Origin: Acidobacteriota bacterium
GTDB taxonomy: Bacteria; Acidobacteriota; Terriglobia; Terriglobales; Acidobacteriaceae
Assembly (NCBI GenBank): GCA_021805955.1
Contig: JAJZDO010000368.1
Coordinates: forward strand, 1 to 12,120
Direction of reading: 5' to 3'
DNA: 12,120 nt
How positions within the stretch are numbered: position 1 is the first letter of the stretch; each line of letters opens with the position of its first letter. The notes below the pieces were generated by a model. The model searched no databases. It was not told the DNA's origin and saw only the letters and a program-made list of their open reading frames with translations. The translations under genes were made by a program, and so were the position numbers. Shown here piece by piece: positions 5,469 through 12,120 of this stretch.

Positions 5469-6188
5469 ATGTTGTTGCAGCAACTCAGAGCCGAGGTGCT
5501 TCGCGCGAACCAGGAGATTGTTCGGCAGGGTTTGGTGGTGTCGACGTTTGGCAATGTGAGCGGGATCGCGCGAGATGAGGGGCTGGTGGTCATCAAGCCC
5601 AGCGGTGTCGCATACGATGCCTTGACTCCAGAGGCTATGGTGGTGACCGATCTTGAGGGGAACATTGTAGATGGCAGGTTGAAGCCTTCGTCCGACCTTG
5701 CCACACACCTGATTCTCTATCGCGAGTTTCAGCAGATTGGCGGCGTGGTGCATACGCATTCTGAGTACGCAACGGCCTGGGCGCAGGCGAGGAAGCCGAT
5801 CCCTTGTTACGGCACAACCCACGCAGATTATTTTCATGGTCCGGTTCCAGTGACGGAAATGTTGCGTGCGGATGAAGTTGGGGAAGACTATGTGCGCAAC
5901 ACTGGCGACGTGATCGTGCGATGTTTTCAAGGCCTCGACCCAATGTCGATTCCGGGAGTCCTGGTGGCCGGCCATGCGCCCTTCTGCTGGGGGAAAACCC
6001 TCGACGACGCAGTCCACCATGCCGTCGCGTTGGAATATGCGGCGCGGCTGGCGCTGCACACGGAAATGCTCGCCGGCCCAACGACAGGGATTCCGCAACA
6101 TCTACTGGATAGACACCACACGCGCAAGCACGGAGCCAACGCCACCTACGGGCAAACGATCGAGAATGACCGTGAGCGCGAGGCATAG
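5469..6188 (+). CDS. araD: L-ribulose-5-phosphate 4-epimerase
   Basis: AraD is a class II aldolase-fold, metal-dependent enzyme that converts L-ribulose 5-phosphate to D-xylulose 5-phosphate, the last step of L-arabinose breakdown before the pentose phosphate pathway. From ATG 5469 the protein has 239 residues and aligns with the E. coli enzyme throughout. It has FGNVSGI (27-33), the phosphate-binding IKPSGV (42-47) and KPSSD (72-76), the metal ligands Asp76, His95, His97 (HTHS) and His169 (AGHAPF), the catalytic Asp120 in THADYF, and C-terminal RKHGANATYGQ with Tyr227. An in-frame GTG at 5457 would add four residues, but family members start at the MLxxL stretch, so 5469 is preferred. The symporter gene follows after six bases. 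Candidate operators lie upstream. UlaF- or SgbE-type paralogues are the alternative; an araB in the same cluster favours AraD. Confidence 0.93.
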   Translation: MLLQQLRAEVLRANQEIVRQGLVVSTFGNVSGIARDEGLVVIKPSGVAYDALTPEAMVVTDLEGNIVDGRLKPSSDLATHLILYREFQQIGGVVHTHSEYATAWAQARKPIPCYGTTHADYFHGPVPVTEMLRADEVGEDYVRNTGDVIVRCFQGLDPMSIPGVLVAGHAPFCWGKTLDDAVHHAVALEYAARLALHTEMLAGPTTGIPQHLLDRHHTRKHGANATYGQTIENDREREA

Positions 6189-6194
6189 CGCCGC

Positions 6195-7964
6195 ATGATA
6201 TTGCCGCTGAGCTCAGGCATCGCATCCAAACTGTCTCTGGTCGCTGTTTTGGCGCCCCCGCCGCTGCGTAGGCAACTGGCGCACCTGACGCCGCTGGACG
6301 TCGCGGTCATCGCGATCTATTTCGCGATGGTGCTTTTTATTGGCTTCTATCTGCGGCAAGGCAGCAATACCAGTGAGCAGTTTTTTCTGGCTGGGCGAGA
6401 GATGACGGCCTGGATCGCAGGGCTGAGTTTTGTCAGCGCCAATATGGGATCGCTGGAGTTGATGGGCTGGGCCGGCTCTGCCTATCAGTACGGCATCCTG
6501 GCCACACATTGGTACTGGATCGGCGCCATCCCGGCCATGCTGTTTCTCGGCCTGGTGATGATGCCCTTCTACTATGTCTCCAAGACGCACTCGGTGCCGG
6601 GTTATTTGAAGTTGCGCTTCGGCGAATCGAGCCGCATCCTGGCCGCCTTCTCCTTTGCCCTTGAAATGATCTTGATGAGCGGCGTCAACATGTTCTCAAT
6701 GGCTGTAGTGATGAAGGTGGTGCTGGGCTGGGATATTACCTTCAGCATTTTGATGTCATCGCTGGCGGTGGCCGTATATGTGGGCTTGGGAGGCCTGCGT
6801 TCGGCCATCTACAACGAGGTGCTGCAATTTGTATTGATCTGGGCGGGGGCGCTGCTGGTTCCCATCCTGGGGCTGGTGGAGGCTGGTGGCTGGCACAAGA
6901 TGGTGGCCAGGATCGCCAGCAATTATCGCGGCCAGGACTACGTACATCTGTGGCGCGATACCGCGCATTTCAACGCGAATCCGATGGGGGTGCACTGGAC
7001 GGGCATCGTCTTCGGGCTAGGGTTTGTGATTTCCTTCGGCTATTGGACCACGGATTTTCTGGTGGTGCAGCGGGTATTGGCGGCGAGGAACTTGCGCGCG
7101 GCCCAGATGGCGCCCATCATCGGCTCCTTCTTCAAAATGGCGGTACCGTTCATCGTGATCCTGCCCGGACTGCTGGGGTTAGTCGTATTGCAAAATCCAG
7201 ACGGCACATTGTTGCACCTGGTCGGCGAAAACCACGTCAGCGCCTTGCACCCGCATAGCTTTAATGAAGTGCTGCCGCTGATGATGGTTCGCTACCTGGG
7301 GCCGGGGCTGCTGGGGTTGGGAATCACGGCGCTGATGGCCGGCTTTATGAGCGGCATGGCCGGTAACGTGAGCGCCTTTGCCACGGTATGGACCTACGAT
7401 ATCTATCAGCCGCTGATCCGCAAGCGCGCGCCGGACAGCCATTATGTCGCCATTGGCCGGTGGGCTACGGTGCTGGGTGTCGTGGTGTCGATCGGTGCAG
7501 CGTACCTAGTGATGCACGCGGCGGGCATCATGGATTATGTACAGGCACTGTTCAGTTTTTTTATTGCGCCCTTGCTGGGGGCGATCCTGCTTGGCATGTT
7601 CTGGAAACGGGCTACATCGGCGGGCGGTTTCTGCGGACTGCTGCTGGGTATATTGAGTTCCGTCAGCCTGTTTGCATGGGTGCGGATGGATCCGTCAGGA
7701 TTATCCATGGTGGCGCTTTCGCCGGACGCCAAGAGCATGGCGGAAAATCTCTATCGCGCGCTGTGGAGCTTTTTGATTTCGATTGCGGTCACGGTAGTTG
7801 TGAGCATGTTTACGCAGCCTAAACCAGTAGCGGAATTGGATGGGTTGGTTTATGGAGTCACCAAACTGCCATTTCAGGAGCCGGTGCCGTTCTATCGCAA
7901 CCAATGGTTCTGGGCTGTCGTGGTTGTTATTTTGTTCGCGGGGCTGAACATATTGTTCTGGTAG
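6195..7964 (+). CDS. Sodium:solute symporter (SSS family), probable pentose/sugar transporter
   Basis: A 589-residue inner-membrane protein with about 14 hydrophobic segments, the first at residues 33-53 and the last at 572-588. SSS landmarks are YFAMVLFIGFYL in helix 1, the FFLAGREM motif (63-70), SANMGSLELMGWAGSAYQYG (81-100), the family signature region GLGGLRSAIYNEVLQF (197-212), QRVLAARN (292-299), and MAGNVSAFATVWTYDIYQP (388-406), the segment that carries the second sodium site in relatives such as vSGLT. Members use the sodium gradient to import sugars, amino acids or vitamins. The position six bases after araD and upstream of araB points to L-arabinose or a related pentose, by inference. 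The N-terminal 30 residues before helix 1 are long and may include an upstream start; no strong ribosome binding site precedes ATG 6195, so translation may be coupled to araD. Confidence 0.9.
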   Translation: MILPLSSGIASKLSLVAVLAPPPLRRQLAHLTPLDVAVIAIYFAMVLFIGFYLRQGSNTSEQFFLAGREMTAWIAGLSFVSANMGSLELMGWAGSAYQYGILATHWYWIGAIPAMLFLGLVMMPFYYVSKTHSVPGYLKLRFGESSRILAAFSFALEMILMSGVNMFSMAVVMKVVLGWDITFSILMSSLAVAVYVGLGGLRSAIYNEVLQFVLIWAGALLVPILGLVEAGGWHKMVARIASNYRGQDYVHLWRDTAHFNANPMGVHWTGIVFGLGFVISFGYWTTDFLVVQRVLAARNLRAAQMAPIIGSFFKMAVPFIVILPGLLGLVVLQNPDGTLLHLVGENHVSALHPHSFNEVLPLMMVRYLGPGLLGLGITALMAGFMSGMAGNVSAFATVWTYDIYQPLIRKRAPDSHYVAIGRWATVLGVVVSIGAAYLVMHAAGIMDYVQALFSFFIAPLLGAILLGMFWKRATSAGGFCGLLLGILSSVSLFAWVRMDPSGLSMVALSPDAKSMAENLYRALWSFLISIAVTVVVSMFTQPKPVAELDGLVYGVTKLPFQEPVPFYRNQWFWAVVVVILFAGLNILFW

Positions 7965-7992
7965 GGGGAACGGCGGGATGGGAGGAATTGCA

Positions 7993-8220
7993 ATGCGTAG
8001 TCTTGGGGTGCCGGCAAATATTCCGATCTGGTTTTTTGTAGGCGTGTTGTTGACCATCTATGGCGCACTGATCGGCGGCCACGGTGTGTATGCGTGGGTG
8101 ACACATGAGAGAAGTGTGGTGGTGTTGGCGAATCTGCATGCGGCGGTGTGGTGGGGTGGAATGATTCTGATATTGGGCCTAGTCTACTGCGTGAAGTTTT
8201 TTCCCGGGCAGCAACGGTAA
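7993..8220 (+). CDS. Small two-helix membrane protein, putative symporter partner
   Basis: A 75-residue protein with two clear membrane helices (about residues 12-35 and 48-69) joined by a short charged loop (THERS). Noticeable features are NIPIWFFVGVLLTIYGALI, His30 after a GG pair, His49 in ANLHAAVWWGG, and a basic end. ATG 7993 is preceded by GGGAGGA with ideal spacing; an in-frame ATG at 7978 has no better site. It lies 28 bases after the symporter and 107 before araB on the same strand. I do not recognise a named family. Some SSS transporters have small two-helix partner proteins (for example DUF4212-type proteins next to acetate-type symporters), so a role as accessory subunit is a reasonable inference. 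The sequence itself shows no such family motif. Confidence 0.75.
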   Translation: MRSLGVPANIPIWFFVGVLLTIYGALIGGHGVYAWVTHERSVVVLANLHAAVWWGGMILILGLVYCVKFFPGQQR

Positions 8221-8327
8221 GCACCGCGGCGAAAGTGAGAACTTAGAGATGGGCGCACTTTTGCGGAATCTGCGAGCGGCTATCTCGACTGAAGTATAAA
8301 TTTCCTCCAACTGGAAGAAGAGGATGC

Positions 8328-9920
8328 ATGGCGATTGTTGCAGGTGTAGATTTTGGAACGCTGAGTGTGCGCGTGTCGATCTTCGACAGCGAGCCGAAAG
8401 AGGGTAAGCCTGCGCGTCTGGCGACGGCCTCGGTCGAGTATCCGCTGCATCGCAAGCGCGAAGATCCAGAGTACGCGACCCAATCCCACGCGGACCAGAT
8501 GCAGTCGCTGATTCGCGCTTGCCATCAGGCATTGGCGGCGGCTGGCGTTTCCGGCGAATCTGTTGCTGCGATCGCGCTCGATACAACCGGCTCCAGCGTG
8601 GTTCCAGTGGACGCCCGGATGCAACCGCTGGGCGAGTATTACCTGTGGTGCGATCATCGCGCCAAGTCGGAAGCGCAGGAGATCACGGCGCTGGCACATC
8701 AGCAACACCTGGAGGCCATCGAGTGGTGCGGCGGCGTGTACTCGCACGAATGGGGATTCGCCAAGGTGCTGCATTGGCTGCGGCACAATCCTGAAAAGCG
8801 AGCGCAGTTTGCCAGCGCCTTCGAGCACTGCGATATGGTCGCGGCCACGTTGGCCGGTGTGACGGATCCTTCGCAGGTGGTGCGCAGCGTTTGCGCATTG
8901 GGTCACAAGTGGATGTGGAATGCGCGATGGGACGGGTTTCCGCCACAAGAATTTTTATCGACTGTGGATCCGCTACTCGACGGGGTTCGCGAGAAGTTGC
9001 AGAGTCCAGTAAAAACCTCAGACCATCTCGCGGGTCACCTCAGTCCGGAATGGGCAGAACAATTGGGATTGAAAGCCGGCATCCCCATTCCTGTCGGAGC
9101 GTTCGACGCGCATTGGGACGCCGTGGGCGCGGGGATTCGCGAGGGCGACGTTGTCAACGTGATTGGCACCTCCACCTGCATCATTGCAATTTCTCGCGAG
9201 ACCACTTTAGTTCCCGGAGTCTGCGGAATCGTTCCGGGCAGCGTTCATCCCGCGTTTACCGGACTTGAAGCCGGACTCTCCGCGACCGGCGACATTTTCG
9301 ACGCGATTGCCCGGCGCGCGGGAACTAGCGTGAAGGAGTTATCGAAGGGCCTGGAAAAATATCGTGGCGGACAGACGGGTCTGCTGCGGCTGAGTTGGGA
9401 CAATGGGGACCGGACCGTGCTGGTGAATGCGGAACTGGGTGGAGTCACATTGGGATGGAATTTGCTGCACACCGCGCAGGATGAATTGTTTGCCGCCATC
9501 GAGGGTACCGCCATGCACACGCGCATCATTCTCGACCGCATGGCCGAACATGGCGTTCGCATCAACCGCGTCATCAACGCCGGCGGGGTCCCGCAGAACA
9601 ATACTGTGCTGAACCAGGTATACGCCGACGTTCTTGGTAAGCCGGTGCTGGTGCCGGATGGCGTGCCTACAAGTCTTGGGTCTGGCATCATGGCGTTTAT
9701 GGCTGCGGGAGCTTACCCCTCGATCGAAGCGGCGCAACAGGCGCTTTGCCTGCCGCACAAAACGTATAAGCCGCAACCTAAAATCGTTGCGATTTATGAA
9801 CAGATGTATCAGCTCTATCGAGATGTGTATTTTGCCTTGGGCGAACGAGACGCCGCCTCTGTAAATCTCGGACGGATCTTGCCTGACTTGAGAAACATTG
9901 CTGCGAAAATTCAGGAATGA
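8328..9920 (+). CDS. araB: Ribulokinase (FGGY-family carbohydrate kinase)
   Basis: AraB phosphorylates L-ribulose with ATP to L-ribulose 5-phosphate, the substrate of AraD. The 530-residue protein has both FGGY domains. The N-terminal one has GVDFGTLSVRVSIFD (phosphate-1 motif), IALDTTGSSVVPVD and the AraB-typical YYLWCDHRAKSEAQEI. The C-terminal one has PVGAFDAHWDAVGAGI with the catalytic Asp, NVIGTSTCIIAI, and the adenosine motif INAGGVPQNNTVLNQVYADV with PVLVPDG. Characterised AraB proteins are about 560 residues, so this is slightly short but complete at both ends. GAAGAGG precedes ATG 8328 with good spacing. The gene lies 107 bases after the small membrane protein; a TATAAA at 8295-8300 could mark a secondary promoter, but its -35 partner is unclear. 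The isomerase gene araA is not adjacent. Confidence 0.93.
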   Translation: MAIVAGVDFGTLSVRVSIFDSEPKEGKPARLATASVEYPLHRKREDPEYATQSHADQMQSLIRACHQALAAAGVSGESVAAIALDTTGSSVVPVDARMQPLGEYYLWCDHRAKSEAQEITALAHQQHLEAIEWCGGVYSHEWGFAKVLHWLRHNPEKRAQFASAFEHCDMVAATLAGVTDPSQVVRSVCALGHKWMWNARWDGFPPQEFLSTVDPLLDGVREKLQSPVKTSDHLAGHLSPEWAEQLGLKAGIPIPVGAFDAHWDAVGAGIREGDVVNVIGTSTCIIAISRETTLVPGVCGIVPGSVHPAFTGLEAGLSATGDIFDAIARRAGTSVKELSKGLEKYRGGQTGLLRLSWDNGDRTVLVNAELGGVTLGWNLLHTAQDELFAAIEGTAMHTRIILDRMAEHGVRINRVINAGGVPQNNTVLNQVYADVLGKPVLVPDGVPTSLGSGIMAFMAAGAYPSIEAAQQALCLPHKTYKPQPKIVAIYEQMYQLYRDVYFALGERDAASVNLGRILPDLRNIAAKIQE

Positions 9921-9952
9921 AGTTCTTTTGTTTCGGCGAACATTACGATCCG

Positions 9953-9971
9953 GCCGAATTGATCGTTCGGC
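9953..9971 (+). terminator. Possible hairpin after araB
   Basis: GCCGAA (9953-9958) pairs with TTCGGC (9966-9971) across a 7-base loop, 33 bases after the araB stop. There is no T run behind it, so at best it is a weak or factor-dependent end of the ara transcript. Confidence 0.25.
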
Positions 9972-10033
9972 GCACCCCACTCCACAGCGCGGAATGTATG
10001 CTGATCGCATCAGCCGTCCGATAGTCCGGATAG

Positions 10034-10317
10034 GTGAAGCGACATCTCAGCCGCAGCCTGTTGAGCCCCAAGGTCATTTGGGGCGTTGTGAAGCAAACGG
10101 CAAAGAGCTGTGAGATTCCGACTCTCGCGTCCCACACCTGAGGCGTACTTGCGCCCGCCTGTGCCATCTGGCTGGCGGGGAGTTGGAGCAGATTCAGTTT
10201 TTGTAGGACACGTTTCTGTACAGACCACGGAGCGCTGCCTGGGCTGCAAGCAGCGATTCCGCAAACGCTGTCAATGATCGAATTGGGATGGAACCGGGTA
10301 CCTTGGAGCCTCAGTAA
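10034..10317 (+). pseudogene. Tyrosine recombinase remnant with three frame breaks and Tyr-to-Cys active site
   Basis: Read across frames, this segment encodes LSPKVIWGVVKQTAKSC...IPTLASH, then LRRTCARLCHLAGGELEQIQFL, then GHVSVQTTERCLGCKQRFR, then NAVNDRIGMEPGTLEPQ and a stop. This is the catalytic end of an integrase subfamily whose normal core is PHDLRRTCARLCH...LLGHVSVQTTERYLGCKQ. The frame breaks are near 10136 (a base lost, with the Asp of HDLRR), at 10203-10204 (a base lost, creating a TAG) and at 10263 (a base gained). The catalytic tyrosine is TGC (Cys) at 10236-10238. The box arginine of LRRT and the histidine of GHVS remain. The first catalytic arginine and the N-terminal half are absent. 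Other short frames over this stretch are shadows. It is a different subfamily from the remnants at 3022-3305 and 4812-5241. Confidence 0.82.
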
Positions 10318-10376
10318 ACCTCAGCCTGCCGGCCTTCGCGGATCAATTCGGGGATGGTACTGTAGACTGTTTTTGA

Positions 10377-10628
10377 ATGAATCCACCAAGGGGTCAAAGC
10401 ACCGAAGCGCTTGGGTCTGCGCTCCGTGCGGTCATTGAGAACGAGCGCAGGTGGATGGAAGTGTGCCCGGGGTTCTCCGCTGATAGCGACCAGATGGAGC
10501 AGTGGATCAGTACGGCTAAACTGCGACGGCTTGAAGTCGAGCGGATTGAGACGCTCTTAGCGAACGTAACGGAACCTTCGATCTCTTCGCGGCCAGTGGG
10601 CAACGAAGCGGTTGAAGCGAAAGACTGA
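10377..10628 (+). CDS. Hypothetical protein, 83 residues
   Basis: An ATG-started frame of 83 residues, mostly polar and probably helical: ALGSALRAVIENERRWMEV, a central DSDQMEQWISTAKLRRLEVERIE that could form an amphipathic helix, and a loose acidic tail. I do not recognise a family. No ribosome binding site is visible before ATG 10377, which lies just after a T run. An internal start at Met27 is possible. It is 14 bases upstream of the next small gene on the same strand and so probably shares its transcript. It lies directly after the recombinase relic, so it may belong to old mobile-element cargo. Existence is moderately supported by the operon-like spacing. Confidence 0.5.
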   Translation: MNPPRGQSTEALGSALRAVIENERRWMEVCPGFSADSDQMEQWISTAKLRRLEVERIETLLANVTEPSISSRPVGNEAVEAKD

Positions 10629-10642
10629 TTGGAAGGGACAGG

Positions 10643-10885
10643 ATGAGCGATTCGGAACTGCAAGCAGAGTTGGAACGGCTGCGGGCTGAGAACGCAAGGC
10701 TCAAGAACAAGGGCGCTGGTGGATTGAGCCTCAAGGTCAGCGAGAAGGGTGCCGTCTCTCTTTACGGAATGGGGCGTTTTCCCGTCACCCTCTATAAGGA
10801 ACAATGGCTACGCATTCTTGCCAGCGCTCCAGAGATCGAGACGTTCATCCGCGAAAACGACAGCAAGCTAAAAGCGAAAGAATAA
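10643..10885 (+). CDS. Small conserved-looking protein with N-terminal leucine zipper
   Basis: An 80-residue protein. Residues 1-25 form a coiled-coil heptad pattern (ELQAELERLRAENARLKN). A compact block follows, with LSLKVSEKGAVSLYGMGRFPVTLYKEQWLRIL, then EIETFIRENDSKLKAKE. GGAAGGGACAGG before ATG 10643 gives a good ribosome binding site. The SEKGAVSLYGMGRFPVTLYKEQW block looks like a conserved core that I have seen in small uncharacterised bacterial proteins, but I know of no function. The zipper suggests dimers. It is 14 bases after the 83-residue gene and 35 before the next gene, in an apparent three-gene unit. A nucleic-acid-binding or regulatory role is only a guess. Confidence 0.7.
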   Translation: MSDSELQAELERLRAENARLKNKGAGGLSLKVSEKGAVSLYGMGRFPVTLYKEQWLRILASAPEIETFIRENDSKLKAKE

Positions 10886-10920
10886 CGGCGTCTTCCCGCA
10901 CAGGAGCGTTGACCCCCATC

Positions 10921-12024
10921 ATGCCCAGGAAACGTGCTGCTCCCCCCACGGCTCTTCCCGATCGATACTTTGTCAAAGAGCTTGCGGATGAAAATCCTCC
11001 GTCATTACCAGCCATGAAACGGCTGTATGAGTTGGCCTCCAACCTCTATGGGCTGCAACCCTGGAGGCTGCTTGACGAGAGCCAACTGATACTGGTCCGC
11101 GACAGCGTCAGCGGCGAGCTTTGTTACTGCTCGGTCATGGGCATGCTCGGCGAGGTCTATTCCATGCACGCCTATATCGGGACGGGAAGCCTACGCCTGT
11201 TTCGCAGGCTGCAGGCCGAAGAAGTCACCGATGCGGGTGAGTTCTTTGCCACGCAGCACAGCGTCTCCGTGGAGTTTGTGCCCAAGGCGGAGTTGGAACG
11301 GCAAGACCGGGAGTTACTCGCCGCACTGGGCCATCCGCAGGGCAGAGGTCTGGCATCGCCCATCTTCCGCACCATCCGGCCCGGCTTTCATCCGTGGTTT
11401 GTCACCGAGGAGGAGGCCAGGACGCTGGCCGAGTGCATCCGCGCTGTGATCGTGATCTGCACGGCGGTTGCCAGCCAGAAGAGCGCGAAGTTCTGGGATT
11501 TGACCGATACCTACCCGATGGTCACGCGCATGGAGGGGGCCGAGCCGCGATACCAGGTTGATCTGGTTAAAGCGGTCCTTCCCGCCGAGTCGCCTGTCAT
11601 GCCGGTTCGACTGGAGGAAGAGACGCTGCGTCCGTTGCGCAGCCAGGACTATGCCGTGCGGGGAGTAATGGAACTCGACCACATTCTCACCGGCACCCCT
11701 ATCGGCAAAAAAGGCGAACGCAGCGCCTGCGCCGCGTTCGCGCTGGCTGTAGATGCGGAGACTGGACTGGTTCTTGCGCCTGACGTAAACAATTCCTGCG
11801 TCGCGGCTGGAGACGCGCTGGCGCGAGTGTTTCTCAATGCGGTTCAAGCCGGCCACACGCTGCCCAAAGAGGTCAGGGTGCGCAGCCAAAGGCTGAAGGA
11901 CTGCCTTGCCCCGCTGATGGAATCCTTCGGCGTCGCGGTTCGAGTTGCTGGCCGGCTTCCGGCTGCAGACGAGGCTCGCTCCAGTTTGCTGGGCTATTTG
12001 CAGGGAGGCTCTCGCGACAGATAG
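10921..12024 (+). CDS. Uncharacterised protein resembling DUF7309/DUF6930
   Basis: From ATG 10921 the protein has 367 residues and no signal peptide or membrane helix. The N-terminal part (about 33-180) reads RLYELASNLYGLQPWRLLDESQLILV, then a Cys-containing CYCSVMGMLGEVYSMHAYIG, and EFFATQHSVSVEFV and GFHPWFVTEEEARTLAECIRAV, which fits my recollection of the DUF7309 domain. The C-terminal part (about 265-362), with LPKEVRVRSQRLKDCLAPLMESFGVAVRV and LPAADEARSSLLGYL, fits DUF6930. These labels are from memory. The open frame extends upstream to 10804, but that part overlaps the coding end of the small gene and looks out of frame, so 10921 is preferred; AGGAG lies 14 bases before it, farther than usual. 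A candidate terminator follows. Function unknown. Confidence 0.8.
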   Translation: MPRKRAAPPTALPDRYFVKELADENPPSLPAMKRLYELASNLYGLQPWRLLDESQLILVRDSVSGELCYCSVMGMLGEVYSMHAYIGTGSLRLFRRLQAEEVTDAGEFFATQHSVSVEFVPKAELERQDRELLAALGHPQGRGLASPIFRTIRPGFHPWFVTEEEARTLAECIRAVIVICTAVASQKSAKFWDLTDTYPMVTRMEGAEPRYQVDLVKAVLPAESPVMPVRLEEETLRPLRSQDYAVRGVMELDHILTGTPIGKKGERSACAAFALAVDAETGLVLAPDVNNSCVAAGDALARVFLNAVQAGHTLPKEVRVRSQRLKDCLAPLMESFGVAVRVAGRLPAADEARSSLLGYLQGGSRDR

Positions 12025-12033
12025 AAGATGAGC

Positions 12034-12057
12034 GCCCCGATCTGAACGGTGCGGGGC
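12034..12057 (+). terminator. Candidate terminator hairpin after the DUF-type gene
   Basis: GCCCCG (12034-12039) pairs with CGGGGC (12052-12057) around a 12-base loop, 9 bases after the stop codon. The following TTC is only a poor T tract. The remaining bases to the window end hold nothing I can name. Confidence 0.35.
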
Positions 12058-12120
12058 TTCGATGCCGAATACAGGCCGCATGGAATTGGGGAGCAGAACT
12101 CGCGAGCCCCTAGTTCAGTC

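Noticed and set aside
9917..10024. Short frame overlapping the araB stop as ATGA
   Set aside because: Only about 35 codons, no family resemblance; the overlap is probably chance.

Overview
The window looks like a piece of an acidobacterial (Terriglobia-type) chromosome. The reasons are a large Oar-like TonB-dependent receptor with an N-terminal carboxypeptidase-regulatory-like domain, moderately GC-rich coding, an L-ribulose-phosphate pathway paired with an SSS-type symporter, and 7-bp TAGC-type intergenic repeats. This placement is inference from gene style, not from a marker gene.

Layout. 1-1165 (minus): the N-terminal part of a TonB-dependent receptor that runs off the left edge. 1166-1720: a long gene-free region with a near-perfect CRP/FNR-type palindrome (1354-1369). 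1721-2792 (plus): two housekeeping genes, rlmH (23S rRNA pseudouridine methyltransferase) and cobO/btuR (cobalamin adenosyltransferase), separated by a TAGC heptad repeat. 3022-5241: an integration scar around an intact tRNA-Leu(UAG) gene (3359-3443). It holds a decayed tyrosine recombinase 5' of the tRNA, a possible recombinase C-terminal tail just 3' of it, a frameshifted SDH-family serine protease gene with a coupled small ORF, and a second decayed recombinase on the minus strand. By eye the protease segment is more AT-rich than its surroundings.

5376-9920 (plus): an L-arabinose/L-ribulose cluster. Candidate repressor operators are followed by araD, a sodium:solute symporter, a small two-helix membrane protein and araB. 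The symporter would import a sugar, AraB would phosphorylate L-ribulose, and AraD would epimerise the product to D-xylulose 5-phosphate. The isomerase araA is not in the window.

10034-10317: a third tyrosine recombinase remnant, from a different subfamily, with three frame breaks and its catalytic tyrosine changed to cysteine. 10377-12024 (plus): two small uncharacterised proteins and a protein resembling the DUF7309/DUF6930 family. A candidate terminator follows.

The main unusual content is the recombinase graveyard: three or four degraded integrases of different subfamilies in about 7.3 kb, two or three of them around one tRNA-Leu gene, together with the broken protease cargo. I found no CRISPR array, complete insertion sequence or intact defence system.
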